Below are positions 1 to 9,700 of a stretch of 64,000 nucleotides of DNA, in pieces. The DNA is from Chinchilla lanigera (Eukaryota > Chordata > Mammalia > Rodentia > Chinchillidae). Within the stretch, counting starts at the first letter, position 1. Every line of letters starts with the position of its first letter. A program made the position numbers and the translations under genes. The stretch spans positions 9,305,752 through 9,369,751 of the forward strand of contig NW_004955487.1 in assembly GCF_000276665.1 (NCBI RefSeq), read 5' to 3'. A model generated the notes under the pieces. That model saw only the letters and a list, made by a program, of their open reading frames with translations, searched no databases and was not told the origin of the DNA.

Positions 1-246
1 CCTGCTGAGTCACTTAGCCAAACCTCTAGGCTCCCCAAGTTGACACAATGTATCAACCATAACAGAAACTCACTGAGATTGAACATTTTCTGAATGCTTA
101 TTGAACATTTATTCATCTTACATGAATATGTATGTCTTTTGCTCATTTAAAGTTTTTATGTTGATCATTTTGATAAGTATTCTTTATATTAAAAACATTA
201 ATCTAGTGTGTACATATAAAGTCACAAAGTTGTTTTAATTGGGTGC
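1..246. other. AT-rich DNA, possible old L1 remnant
   Basis: Low-GC sequence. The part from about 125 to 240 (cttttgctcattt, later tctttatatt) resembles the antisense of an L1 3' region by memory of the family. It is too short and diverged to be sure. No gene seen. Confidence 0.3.
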
Positions 247-263
247 TTTCATTTAATTTCTTT

Positions 264-366
264 GTTGTTGTTTTGTTTTGTTTTTTGAGACAAAGTCTGG
301 CCATATATCCCAGGCTAATCTCAAACTTGCAGCAATCTTCCAGCCTCAGCCTCTTGAGTGCTGGGA
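264..366 (-). repeat. B1-like SINE with perfect 17-bp TSD
   Basis: On the plus strand it reads T-rich tail, then gagacaaagtctggc and cagcctcagcctcttgagtgctggga, the reverse complement of a 7SL-derived B1/Alu-type SINE. It is flanked by the identical 17-mer tttcatttaatttcttt at 247-263 and 367-383, which is the target-site duplication of an L1-type retrotransposition event. Confidence 0.85.
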
Positions 367-383
367 TTTCATTTAATTTCTTT

Positions 384-535
384 CATCTTTTTGTCTGAGA
401 CAGGATCTTGCTATGTAGTGTAAGCTGGGCTTGAACTCACTATACAGCTAAAGCTGGCCTCAAACTTACTGTGACCCTCCTGCTTCAGCCTCCCAAGTGC
501 TGTGATCACAAGCATGTGCCACAATGCTCAGCTTA
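384..535 (-). repeat. B1-like SINE, longer form
   Basis: Begins gtctgagacaggatcttgct and ends with a caagcatgtgccac box. It differs from the shorter SINEs by a second copy of the central segment (a cttgaactcac block followed by a gcctcaaactt block), a B1-type internal duplication. It lies directly next to the preceding SINE. Confidence 0.8.
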
Positions 536-676
536 CCTTTTTTTTGAGAAAGGGTCTTACTATATATCCTGGGCACACATGTACACCTTAGGCTTGCCTA
601 AACTCACTGTGATACTCCTGCCTCAGCCTTCTGAGTGGGTGCTGGGATCACAGGCAAATGCCCCAACACTGACCTT
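536..676 (-). repeat. B1-like SINE, longer form
   Basis: Third SINE in a row and same orientation: T-run, gagaaagggtcttactatat, the duplicated central block, then tgctgggatcacaggcaaatg. More diverged than its neighbours. Confidence 0.75.
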
Positions 677-739
677 TTGCTTGATCATTTTTGAGGACGG
701 CATAGTCACTTCAGTGTCCATTTAGCTTTCTGTGCTTTT

Positions 740-826
740 TGTTTCCTTTTCCTCTACCAGGAATTAAACTCAGGACCTTGCGCTTGCCAGGCAGGCGCTG
801 TGCCGCTGAGCTAAACCCCCAGACCC
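740..826 (-). repeat. ID-type (tRNA-derived) SINE
   Basis: Contains the reverse complement of an ID core (accttgcgcttgccaggcag, then gccgctgagctaaa). In sense orientation this gives the A-box-like start and the gcctggcaagcgcaaggt body. Flanks carry a near-perfect duplication, agctttctgtgcttt at 724-738 and agctttctatgcttt at 828-842, with one mismatch. A second, cleaner copy lies near 38.0 kb. Confidence 0.85.
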
Positions 827-842
827 AAGCTTTCTATGCTTT

Positions 843-1723
843 GATTTTGTGACCCTGACACCTTCTCGCCTCCAGAGGTACAGAGTGCTTAGTCCTGGGA
901 GTGCCCTCTGCACTGGGCGGGGAAGCAAACGAGCTGCGCAGCCTCAAGTCACAGCGGACTGGTGTTCGCCGTCGCATCTCCGTGCTCTCCCCAGTGCAGG
1001 GATGGAAGGGGAGGTCAGAAGGGCCCGGATGCAGCATGGTTAGCAGTTCCGGAGACAGAGCAGTTAGGAAGACAGAGCAGTTATGACAGTGGAAGCTGCA
1101 CTGCTTGCTGTGTGTGCGCTGCCCGTTCGCACAAGTGGCCTGGACCCCGCGTCCCTGTCGTGCCTTCCTGTGGGCCCTGGGCACCAGCTGGTCCCCGGAT
1201 CAGATGCGGTCCATGTTGCAGAACTGCTGGATGACACAGGGACGTGGAAGTGGGCCATGGCTGTGGCCCTGACCTGTGGATCTGCGCCCACCCGGCTGGG
1301 CTCCGCTGTCCCTGCAGCCCAGGGACAGTACCCACAGTGCCGTCGTCCTGGGCTACTTCCTGCCTGCTCTTCTGGATCAGGACAGTTGGGAGGAGGAGGA
1401 GCAGCTCACCCTCCCAGTGGGCAGGGAAAATGCAAAAGCCCGAGTAAAAGTAGCTAAAAGTGGGTATTTCACTTTTGTGCTTTTGTTTTTCAGATGTTTT
1501 GTTTCCTCCAGTGTTTCCCAGTCATTTCTACAAATATTTCTTGTTGGCAATGACATCTAAAGCTGGCTGTGAGTGCAGTCTCTGAGGGAACATTTGCCTT
1601 TCTTTTTAAAAAGTTTCTCTTCGAAAATGTACCATGCTAGCTGTTGTCTCTTCAAGGAGCAGGAAGTAAATCCTACTGGTCTTTACTTTATTGTGATTTA
1701 TTTTCACTATTTCCTTTAAGAGC
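843..1723. other. Unique GC-rich DNA, no gene recognised
   Basis: Non-repetitive sequence with short overlapping open frames on both strands (longest 124 codons). None has a recognisable domain or splice context, and opposing frames open together, as expected by chance in GC-rich DNA. The last 250 bases become AT-rich. Confidence 0.5.
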
Positions 1724-1942
1724 CAAAGGGAGAGTGGTGCTGCATGCCTGTGGTCCTAGCACTCTGGAGGCTGAGGCAGGAGGATCAAAAGTTCTTGCCA
1801 AGCCTGGGCAACTTAGTGAATTAGAGAGATCTGAAAAATAGGAGATTCAAGAAGGGGTTGGATGCAGCCCAGTGTGGAGGCCATGGGTTCAAGCCCCCCT
1901 CCTGCAGCAGGAAGAGAGGGAAAGAAGAAGAAAAAGAAGGGA
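1724..1942 (+). repeat. Dimeric B1+ID SINE
   Basis: Sense orientation. The left part is B1-like (catgcctgtggtcctagcac, ggaggctgaggcaggaggat, gcctgggcaacttagtga). An A-rich linker follows, then a right part resembling an ID unit (ggatgcagcccagtgtgg, gggttcaagcccc), ending in a gaagaaaaag tail. This two-part layout is what suggests a non-murid rodent. Confidence 0.85.
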
Positions 1943-2069
1943 CTGTGGGGTACCTATGCCCAAGCTCCCTGAAGTAGAGAATTTGAACTATTTTTTGTCA
2001 AATTTTCCTTTAAAAAAAGACCATTATTGTACCTTTAATAAAGGAGAAGAGAATAAAGTCAACCTTTTT

Positions 2070-3231
2070 TTTTGCATTTATTTTATTTTATTTTTATTTT
2101 AAAGAGTAAAAGAAGGATAACAATAATGTGGGGGGGGCTTACCAAATTACAGACAAAATGGTAGGAAATTATCAATGGTTATTGTTTTACATATTGTTAG
2201 CTACAAGATAGTTTCTCAGGAAAACAAATAGACAAATAATAGTGAGTTGCAGACAAAAAAGGTAGGAGATTATCAATAGTTGTTGTACTCTACTTAGGTA
2301 TCATCAAAAGAAAATAAATAGAACTATACATGAGTGACCTATTGAATAATCATTAACTATTCTCAATGGTTGTTGCAGGAAACACATAATAATAAACATG
2401 AATCCATTTATGAAATAGGATAGGAACAATACAAACATTACAGAGTTATGGATAGATCAGAGGGAAAATATCAATGACTGCTGTAATACATGTTGGTATC
2501 TTAGAAGTGGTTTCTCAGGAAGACAGATACGCAAGAAGGATCTAACACATAGTTACAGCCTAAGGGTTGTCAAAAATCAAGTGAGCCGTCTGGGGCCAAA
2601 GCCATTTTTTGTAGCGTTTTCTCTCCAGCCTCCCATCGCATTGGGACCCCACAACCAGTTAGTGTCCTCTCCCCAACTGTCAGCACAGGCAGCAGGAATC
2701 CTGTTGCAGACTTCTCCAGGGCTCCACCACAGCCTGTACTGTCAGGGGAAGAATGGCTTCCAGGGAGTCTCCGCATGTATTGTGCAAGGTCCTCCTGGTT
2801 TACAGCTTCTGAGCGGCTCTCCTGACCCCAGTCCATAGGACCTCTGACCTCTCGGGCTTAGTCTGCATTCTTATGTTCTCCGAGTCCTTGTTCAGCAGCT
2901 GCTCCTCTGCTGACTCTAGACCTTTGTGGTTCTCAATGGCAGGAGCAAGAGTGGCCCGTTGTATAGCATGTATTCCCAGGGGTTTTTCCATGTTTGAATG
3001 ATTCACACACGTCCATAGGTGGGCATCTGCATTCGGTGGATGGTGGGCCAATTGTGTCATTGTTTCTCTGTGTCATGATAGTTCTCAATTGAGCAGCGGT
3101 GGCCGGCCTGAAGGTCTGTGCGCAACATAGGCCACATGGCTCCCCGTGCACCGGGGGCCCTCCCTCCGGGGGCCTACGATACAGGAAGTGAGCCAGCTGG
3201 AAGACAGGCGCTCCCCACCCGTGGCTCCCCC
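2070..3231 (-). mobile_element. 1.16-kb retrotransposed insertion of unknown family
   Basis: Flanked by the identical 15-mer aaagtcaaccttttt at 2055-2069 and 3232-3246, a target-site duplication. The plus-strand left end is T-rich (ttattttattttatttttat), so the element lies on the minus strand with its A-rich 3' tail at the left and a GC-rich 5' end at about 3231. In sense order it shows a GC-rich leader (about 3060-3231), a mid region with short overlapping frames of 72-88 codons (about 2570-3151), and an AT-rich 3' part made of diverged tandem units (about 2110-2560). The T-rich end and long duplication indicate L1-machinery mobilisation. It could be a processed copy of a non-coding RNA, a composite SVA-like element, or a fragment of a known retroelement I fail to recognise. 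Confidence 0.7.
2110..2560 (-). repeat. About four diverged ~110-bp tandem units
   Basis: Within the inserted element the motif tatcaatggttattgtt recurs in altered form near 2172, 2270, 2364 and 2470. Pairs of flanking blocks recur too (acagacaaaatggtaggaaa and cagacaaaaaaggtaggaga; gtttctcaggaaaac and gtttctcaggaagac). Units are strongly diverged; copy number is estimated by eye. Confidence 0.5.
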
Positions 3232-3273
3232 AAAGTCAACCTTTTTGACTGATAAAAGTATGAAGTTACCTTT

Positions 3274-3450
3274 TTTTCAGCGGTGAGATGGAAGCTCAGA
3301 GCCTTCACACTGAGTTACATCCCCAGCTATTTTTATGTTTTATTCTAGGACAGCGTCTTGCTAAATTATCAAGTTGCCTAGTCTGAGTTTGAACTTGGGA
3401 TCCTCCTGCTTCAGCCTCCCAGAGTGCTGGGATGACAGGTGCGTGGTGGG
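3274..3450 (-). repeat. Dimeric B1+ID SINE
   Basis: On the plus strand the ID half comes first (cttcacactgagttacatcc, ccagc), then an A/T linker, then the reverse-complement B1 half (gggatcctcctgcttcagcc, agagtgctgggatgacagg). Confidence 0.85.
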
Positions 3451-3835
3451 GCCCTGAGGGTTTCAGCGCATGTGCCTGTTGGGTCCTGGCAGGAATAGGC
3501 TTCCAGTAGCTAACTCTAAACTCATGCCGACTCCCAGGATGAGGAAGGACTCGTGGGAGTGCGTGATTCTGATGGTCACCTCCAGGGACAGACTTGGGAC
3601 TGGGTCCACTGAGTACCTGGCTTCAGGAGGTCACTGTGCCCCAGGAAGGGACACGTGGTCCTGATTTGTAGAATTTGCCTCTGTCTCTGTTCCTTTTCAT
3701 CAATTCCACTCCTTAGGGAGATGCCTGTTGTTTGTCAGCTGGCATTTATGGGAGGTGACGGGGTGCCAATCCTCATGGCCATCAGCACCCAAATGAAGTT
3801 CTGCTGGGACAGAATGACCAGCAGGAACTAAAGAG
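3451..3835. other. Unique DNA, nothing recognised
   Basis: Non-repetitive, moderate GC. No open frame, repeat or motif stands out. It adjoins the repeated block at 3836. Confidence 0.4.
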
Positions 3836-3958
3836 ACCTGGGCGGCAGGTGTGGTGGCTCGGCATAGCCCTCTGTGCTGCCCCAGTTGAAGAGCAGATTT
3901 CTGACACCAAAGCCGCTGCCTCTGACAGCCGCTCCTAACTCCCGAGCTGAGCTGCTGG
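3836..3958. repeat. Unnamed repeat A, copy 1
   Basis: About 120 bp shared in direct orientation with 5944-6065. Common landmarks are ctcggcatagccctctgtgc, gcagatttctgacacc and gcctctgacagccgctccta. The family is not recognised; it may be an LTR fragment or a local duplication. Confidence 0.65.
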
Positions 3959-4945
3959 TATCCGGGCAACCCTGGCTCGCCCAGTGCTGAAGAGGCACCT
4001 CTGCCAGCCCCACGCTTGGCCAGGATCTTGTACAGGGCTGGCACAGCCTGGGAGGGCGGTGCGGTTGCTGGCGGCAGAGCTCAGAGAACAGCAGCGCTCT
4101 TTCCCCAAGATGTCTCAATCAGCAGGGCCTCCCCGACTTTTTTCCTTCCCTTTTCTTACTCTTGCTTTCTTTCTTTAAACACTGTCCTCTCATTGCTTGT
4201 GTTGCAAGAATGAGGCGGGTGAGTGATTCTTTTTCAACCCTTCCAGGGAATTTCTGGGGAGCTGAACCAGGCCGACAGGATTTGGAACCTGGGAGTGATT
4301 CTTTGTCCGCAGCGGCCCCTCGCCAGCCAGGCCCAGTGTGTAGGTTAATAAGGCTTAAACTTTAAAGGAAGGGTGCACATCTGATTGACAAGCTGCTGAA
4401 TGAGAGTCCCGGGGAAGTTCTGGGCTTGGAAAGCTCCCCGCTTCCTGAGATGCGGATGAATTTTAAAGAGCTGTCGTCTCGGGCTCTGGTGAACACCTCT
4501 AGAGGTCAACTTGCGCACAGAAATCGGCTCACTTTGCTCAACCCGCTTCCAGTTGGTCTGAGCCGTCTGGTGAAAGTGCTGCATTTAATCACTCTCGATT
4601 GTCCCCGAATGGAAGAGGGATGAGAGCTGTGGCTGCAAGTCAGAGTGATCAGCTGAGAGTCTGAGGTGGCACAAATCAGCCTGGGGAAGGGGCCGCCTTG
4701 GCGGAGGGCCGTGCTCAGAACCCGATCACAGCATGGCAGGGCTCAGAGCCACAAGAAACAGGGCCCGGTAAACTGCTTTGCTGAACCCTGAGAAATGCGA
4801 GAGATAACTTCATGGAATGGAAAGAACCAATTTCTCTCCCTCACAGGTTTCTATCTCTCTGGGAAAGTTTCTGTCTCTGTCCCCCATGGGCAGATTGATG
4901 CACCTCTAGCCAGGCTGAAAGCAGCAATTCTGACTTTTAGTGCTT
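3959..4945. other. Unique DNA with possibly conserved patch
   Basis: No repeats recognised. The segment 4370-4620 is compositionally balanced, has few obvious decay features and contains several CpGs. It could be constrained non-coding DNA or a decayed exon, but no reading frame supports an exon. A T/C-rich tract lies at 4136-4180. Confidence 0.35.
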
Positions 4946-5121
4946 TACAGTGGCCGGGGTGTGTGCCTGTAATCCCAGCATGCTGAAGGCTGAGGCAGAA
5001 GGATCGAGAGTTCAAGCCCAGCCTTGGCAACATGAATCAAAATAAACTAAAATGGGGTTGCAGTGGAGCTCAGTGTGAAGGCCCTGGGGTCAATCTCCAG
5101 TGCCACAAAAACAAAAGAAAA
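4946..5121 (+). repeat. Dimeric B1+ID SINE
   Basis: Sense orientation: gtgtgtgcctgtaatcccag, gaaggctgaggcagaaggat, a caaaataaac linker, then an ID-like gttgcagtggagctcagtg and ggtcaatctccagtgcc, ending in an A-rich tail. Confidence 0.85.
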
Positions 5122-5943
5122 CACCTGCAATATTTATATCTTGATTTTTTAGTTTTCCTAATTATTATGCAAACTATTTTACGCTTAGTTTAAAAACACT
5201 ATTTGTAATAGCTATACATTATTATGAACTATCATCTTGTTCGGGAATATTTATTTTCTACTTTCCCAAGGGTAGCTGAAATTTACTAAATTTTGTGTTT
5301 CATGTACATTTCCAAAAATTAAAAAATGTTACAGAAGGCGTGAATGTCATTGTGACTTGGGCCACATGCTGTTCTGTACTTTTTCTAAAAGGCTATGTCA
5401 GTTTCTGATATCAGAATATTAGTGTTTTAATTACATCTAGTTCTCCCAGCATTGGGCGTTATCAGGTCTTATAAAATAATGGTCACTTTTTTGAGTGGAA
5501 AACAATGTACTGTGGGTAACTTTGATGTGCTCTTCTTTGATTACTAGGGAGATAAATTGCTTTTGTCTTTGTGTTTGTGACTATACTTCCTTGGGGGTGA
5601 AATATCTGTCCTTATGGACTATTTTTACATAAATGTTAGTTTTCTTAGAAGCTTCGCATGTCTGTACACCAGTCAACCAGATTCTGCTGTTGTCCTGCAG
5701 TCTTAGCTTTAATTTTTCTTCTGTTGACAGAACAAGTCACCTGGAAGCTGACCTTTAGGTACAGTCAAGGGAGAGTTTCAAGATGTCCCCCAAGCAGGGT
5801 TTCAAGGTGCTCCCAAGGCCAGAACTCCGCTGTGTGGCTTCTCGGAGGCGCAGTCTCTGATCCCCACTGCATTTATACCCTGGAGCTCAGCTGTGTAGAT
5901 GCTGCCTGTGTCTCCACCCACTAGTTTCCAGAAACTAACATGA
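5122..5943. other. AT-rich unique DNA
   Basis: Low-GC stretch to about 5650, then mixed composition. Two T-rich and A-rich blocks but no repeat family recognised and no meaningful open frame. Confidence 0.4.
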
Positions 5944-6065
5944 GCTGGGGGACCTGGGTGGCTGGTGTGGCAGCTCGGCATAGCCCTCTGTGCTGCCCTG
6001 GTTCAAATGGCAGATTTCTGACACCCAAGCTGCTGCCTCTGACAGCCGCTCCTAAATCCTGAGCT
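5944..6065. repeat. Unnamed repeat A, copy 2
   Basis: Second copy of the ~120-bp block at 3836, same orientation, with roughly 85% identity judged by eye. Similarity stops near gctcctaaa, after which the flanks differ. Confidence 0.65.
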
Positions 6066-6967
6066 GACACCAAAGCTGACACTTTCGGGAGACACCAAAC
6101 CCTGTGTGCTGAATGGCCTGGAGGCAGTGATCTGGCACCAAGGAAGGGCACGGACAGGCCGGTGAGAACATTTGGGAGCATAAAGTGGCACACTTCTCTC
6201 TGAGTGGCTGCAGCCGGGCAGCTGGGCCTGTGTGGATGTCCCTTGCTTTTGCACTGTCATTTGCGAAGGGTGGGATGCGAAGATCGAATGCCTGTATCAC
6301 AGCACCCCCAGGTGCAGCTCTGCGTGCCCAGCTTACAGAGGTGTGAACCAAACCCAGACAGGACACTTGGGGAGCAGAACTACTCATGACTCCAGCTTTA
6401 CTTTCCAAAATTCAAGTTCATTAAATCAAATTTCATTGGCAGTTGATATCTGCCATGTTCCAGACACTGTGCTGAACCCAAGAGACAGAGAGACAGAGAG
6501 ACAGAGAGGAGTGTGAATACTAAACAATTAAAAAGAAGTTGTAACCTGCAGCCTTACCCCAAGGATTAAAAATTGAAAGTGAAATCCTATTAGGGATTTG
6601 CAAGTGAGCTGAAAGTGTGTCCTGAGATCTGATTATCATTTGCTTTCAGGATGTAACGAAAGATAGCCTGTGAGAAGTAGATGATTAACAGAAGCCACCA
6701 GAAGCCCATGAGCTAAACATAAGCGGGCGAAGACTAGATCTTTGGGTGTCACAGAGAAGGTCAGGGATGAAGGGTGATTACGTAGAGAGGGTGGAACCAG
6801 TTCTGACCCCACTACCTCTCGAGTGGTTGGGTGGGTGCCTCGGGGGAGGGGGAAGCCTCCTCCTTGCTGAGGAGCAGTACAAATTTTGACCTGGTGGTCA
6901 GTCTGGATACAGGGGGACAGGTCCGTGTGGGGCTTACCTGCTGTCTTCAGGAAGCCAGGGATGTCAC
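6066..6967. other. Unique DNA with possible MIR scrap
   Basis: Mostly non-repetitive. Around 6440-6480 the string ccagacactgtgctgaaccc resembles the antisense of the MIR core. A purine-rich hexamer run follows at 6481. Confidence 0.35.
6481..6508. repeat. (AGAGAC)n microsatellite
   Basis: Short perfect run of the hexamer agagac, just over four copies. Confidence 0.9.
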
Positions 6968-7310
6968 GTATGTGGTGTGATAAAAAATACAGTTAATGTT
7001 TAAATTTAAAAAAATGTTTCAGGGAAAGACCCATCACCACGAATCCCCTCACAATCCTCCCCTCACTTTAAACACACTCATTCATCGTCAGTGCCTTTCT
7101 GCAGCAGCTCTGGAGTCCTCGTTCCTGAGGGTCTTTAGCTGTGCTGTCCTGGCTGCCTCAGTGTCCTGAATGGACCAAAATGCTTCTCTTTCATGGTCAT
7201 TGTGACTTTGGGAAGAGCCAGAAGTTGTGTGTTGTCAGGTCCGGTGACTGAGGTGAGTGAGGACACAGTGTCGTGTTTTCACAAGCTGCTTTTCCTGTCA
7301 GGATGCCCCC
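6968..7310 (-). mobile_element. Mariner transposase 3' fragment, copy 1
   Basis: Read on the minus strand, 7120-7310 gives a decayed mariner C-terminal transposase segment: a CPHSPQSPDL-like box (mariner family PHPPYSPDL), then NFWLFPK and a K-rich stretch. The sequence to about 7020 corresponds to the end of the frame and 3' untranslated part. The catalytic SPDL surroundings are altered and there are frame breaks, so it is dead. A close relative lies at 13.9-14.2 kb in the same orientation. Confidence 0.75.
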
Positions 7311-8506
7311 TGGCCTTGTACTGAGTGGCCCCAGAGCTGTGCTGCCTTCCTGGCTGATGTTTTATCTCCCTCTGTTGCATGTCGGTATCCTCGTTGGTAG
7401 AGAAAATCCTGGGATATTGTAAAGTATAGATTTGATCTGCTTCCCTCCTGGAATCCTTGGAATCCCCGAAATGCTAAGAATCCTTTTTGTATATCAATCA
7501 GTACACTGATTGGTGGCCACAGTCTCTCATGGTGTTCACTTGAAAGACCAAGGCAGAACTGAATGGTTGAATCTTTGAGTTCTAGCCTCTAACCTCTGAG
7601 AAGGGAGAAGATTTGAAAGTTAAAATGATCACAAATAGCCAGAGATTAAATTAGCCATGTCTGCAGTAAAGTCTTTATGAAATAGATATGAAACAGACAT
7701 GCAATAGACATGAACTAAACATGCAATGCAGAATAAACATGCAACAAAGCCTCCATGAAAACCCAGTGGACAGGGCCTGGAAAGCTCCCCCAACCTGAGC
7801 TCTGTACAAGGATTTCTAAAGAGCATGCACCTGTCTAGTGCACCAAAGCAAGTGTCTCTTCTCCAAGCCCTTCTCCAAGCCTTTCCCTATACAACTGTGC
7901 CTTTGTGCCCACTACAGCGTCCTTTATCACAAACTGGTAAATGTAGGTCAGTGGTTCCCTGAGGTCGGTGAGCTGCTTTAGCAAATTGACAGAACCCAAG
8001 AAGGGGCTCACGGGAGCCTGCACTTTCAGCCTGCTGGTCAGTAGCTCAGACAAGACAATGTGGGGTGTGCGTGGCATCTGAAGTTGGGGCGAGTCCTGTG
8101 GGAATGAGCTCTCAGCTGTGGGATCTGACACCATGTCCAGGAGGAGAGTTCCAGAACTGAGTGAGACCAGAGGACACCAGCTGGTATCTGTGATGGAGCT
8201 GACTGGTTGCTGGCGGGAAGAAATCCTGCATAGTCTTGGTGGTCAGGGACAAGCGTTGTGTGCAGGATGTTGAGGGAGGGAGTGGGACTAGCTTTCCTAG
8301 GCTCCCAAAGGCTTGTCCAGTTCTTTCCTGTGGACCTATTACTTTTGCTCTTTCTACAACTGTTATGTGCCCTTAACTTCTGGTCTGCTGTGATTTACTA
8401 GAGATCTGGATATTATTTTAAAATCAAATACCTATCTCATATGCATTTATTCAGGGAAGGTGTCTGTGTATACCACAGATTTATATGCAAGGAAGAAAAA
8501 GGGTCT
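7311..8506. other. Unique DNA with ACATGCAA triplet
   Basis: Non-repetitive. At 7697, 7719 and 7737 the octamer acatgcaa recurs with 22- and 18-base spacing inside a degenerate A-rich repeat. Otherwise no gene or repeat recognised. Confidence 0.4.
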
Positions 8507-8870
8507 TGTCATAGTCTAGATCTAGAATGTCTCCCCAAAGCCTCCTGTGTTCAGAGGTGGGCATTTGGGAGGTGATAGATCATGGGGCGCTGTGCTCATC
8601 AGTGGATTCATCGTGGATGAGTTCAAGGCTGTAGGAGGCGGGGCCTGGTTGGAGGAGGTCACTGTGTATGACCTGGAAGGGTGCGTTCTCATCACCAGCT
8701 CCTCTCTCTCCATCTCTTTCTCTCCCATTAGCTGCCATGAGGTCAGTTGCTTTCTTCTCCTGTATGCTTCTACCATGATGTTTCTGCCTTCAAGCCAGCC
8801 AACCAGGGACTGAATCTCCTGAACTATAAGCCAAATCAAATCTCTTCTCCTTTATAGGACTACATTAGTC
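8507..8870 (+). mobile_element. MaLR-type solo LTR
   Basis: Begins tgtcatagtctagatc, then aatgtctccccaaagcctcc and tgttcagaggtgggcatttg, the standard U3 layout of MaLR LTRs, with the later actataagccaaatcaaatc block near the polyadenylation region. It is truncated at the 3' end where an oppositely oriented LTR begins. Confidence 0.75.
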
Positions 8871-9240
8871 TGCTTTTTTGTTGCTGAAACAAAATGGCTG
8901 ATGCCCTCAACTTAAAGGAGGGGAGGTTGAAGCCCAGTGTGGTGGCACATGCCTGCAGTTCCAGCATTTAGGAGGCTGAGGCAGGAGGATTGCTGTCAGC
9001 TTGAGGCCAGCCTGGGCTGCATAGCAAGGCCCTGTCTCAAAAGCACCCTCCCAAAGAAGGAGGAAAGTAAATTTGGTACACAGTTCAGACGATTCAGCCA
9101 ATGGTTGGCTGCTCCAAAGCAGGAACATCATGGCAGAAGGGCATGGGCAGCCAGGAGCAGAGCAAGGGACAGTGCCAGAGAGGAAGGGCAGGGGCAAGGC
9201 AGAGACCCCAGGTGATCCTCCCTGACCACTAGACACACAC
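8871..9240 (-). mobile_element. MaLR-type LTR, minus strand, interrupted by a SINE
   Basis: Plus strand starts ttagtctgcttttttgttgc, the reverse complement of a MaLR LTR end (a stretch ending in gcagactaa), continues aacttaaaggaggggaggtt, is broken by a SINE at 8930-9050, and resumes with ttggctgctccaaagcagga and catcatggcagaagggcatg. It abuts the preceding LTR tail to tail. The right boundary is approximate. Confidence 0.65.
8930..9050 (+). repeat. B1-like SINE inside LTR
   Basis: Monomeric B1 in sense orientation: gtggtggcacatgcctgcag, ggaggctgaggcaggaggat, ggccagcctgggctgcatag, and a ctcaaaag tail. It interrupts the minus-strand LTR and so is younger than it. Confidence 0.85.
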
Positions 9241-9615
9241 AGGAGTGAGCTCCATCCACTCTTGGGCTGCTCCCAAGCTAATCATGTGGCAGTCCTAACT
9301 GTCACAGAACTGAGGATGGGATGGTGGGATGAGAGTAGAGGGTGAAGGTCCAGAGAACTGTCTTCAAGTAGAGTCAAAAATCACAGAAACCCTGTCAGAG
9401 CTCTGGAATTTTTATAACTTCTTCCTATTGGGAGAAATTTTCAAATTTTTTTTCTAATTACTGTTTGTTCAGTGGGGTTTATTTGCTATTTTAAATTATT
9501 TAAGTTAAATTTAAGTTATTTAAATTTTTAGTCTTGCATTAGCTATGCTTGGTGAAGTCCCTGCAATGCAGAGGTCTCTTTCTCAAGCCCTGCCTCCATC
9601 CAGTCATCACAGCAG
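9241..9615. other. Unique DNA, AT-rich end
   Basis: No repeat recognised. The block 9490-9530 alternates tttaaatt and ttaagtt motifs, a low-complexity AT patch. Confidence 0.4.
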
Positions 9616-9700
9616 CTCTGAGAAGGGGCATTATTAACACTGCTGTTCTCCACGCAGGGAAGCGGAGTCTCGCAGGGACTGACTGCTTGTCCAGCGACTG
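9616..9700 (-). repeat. MIR fragment
   Basis: ggggcattattaacactgct followed by cagggaagcggagtctcgca matches the antisense of the MIR core region (state-of-decay version of the fraction usually reading atgaggaaactgaggc). Confidence 0.45.

Noticed and set aside
757..826. tRNA gene
   Set aside because: The tRNA-like sequence is an ID SINE with an A-rich tail and target-site duplication, not a foldable tRNA gene.
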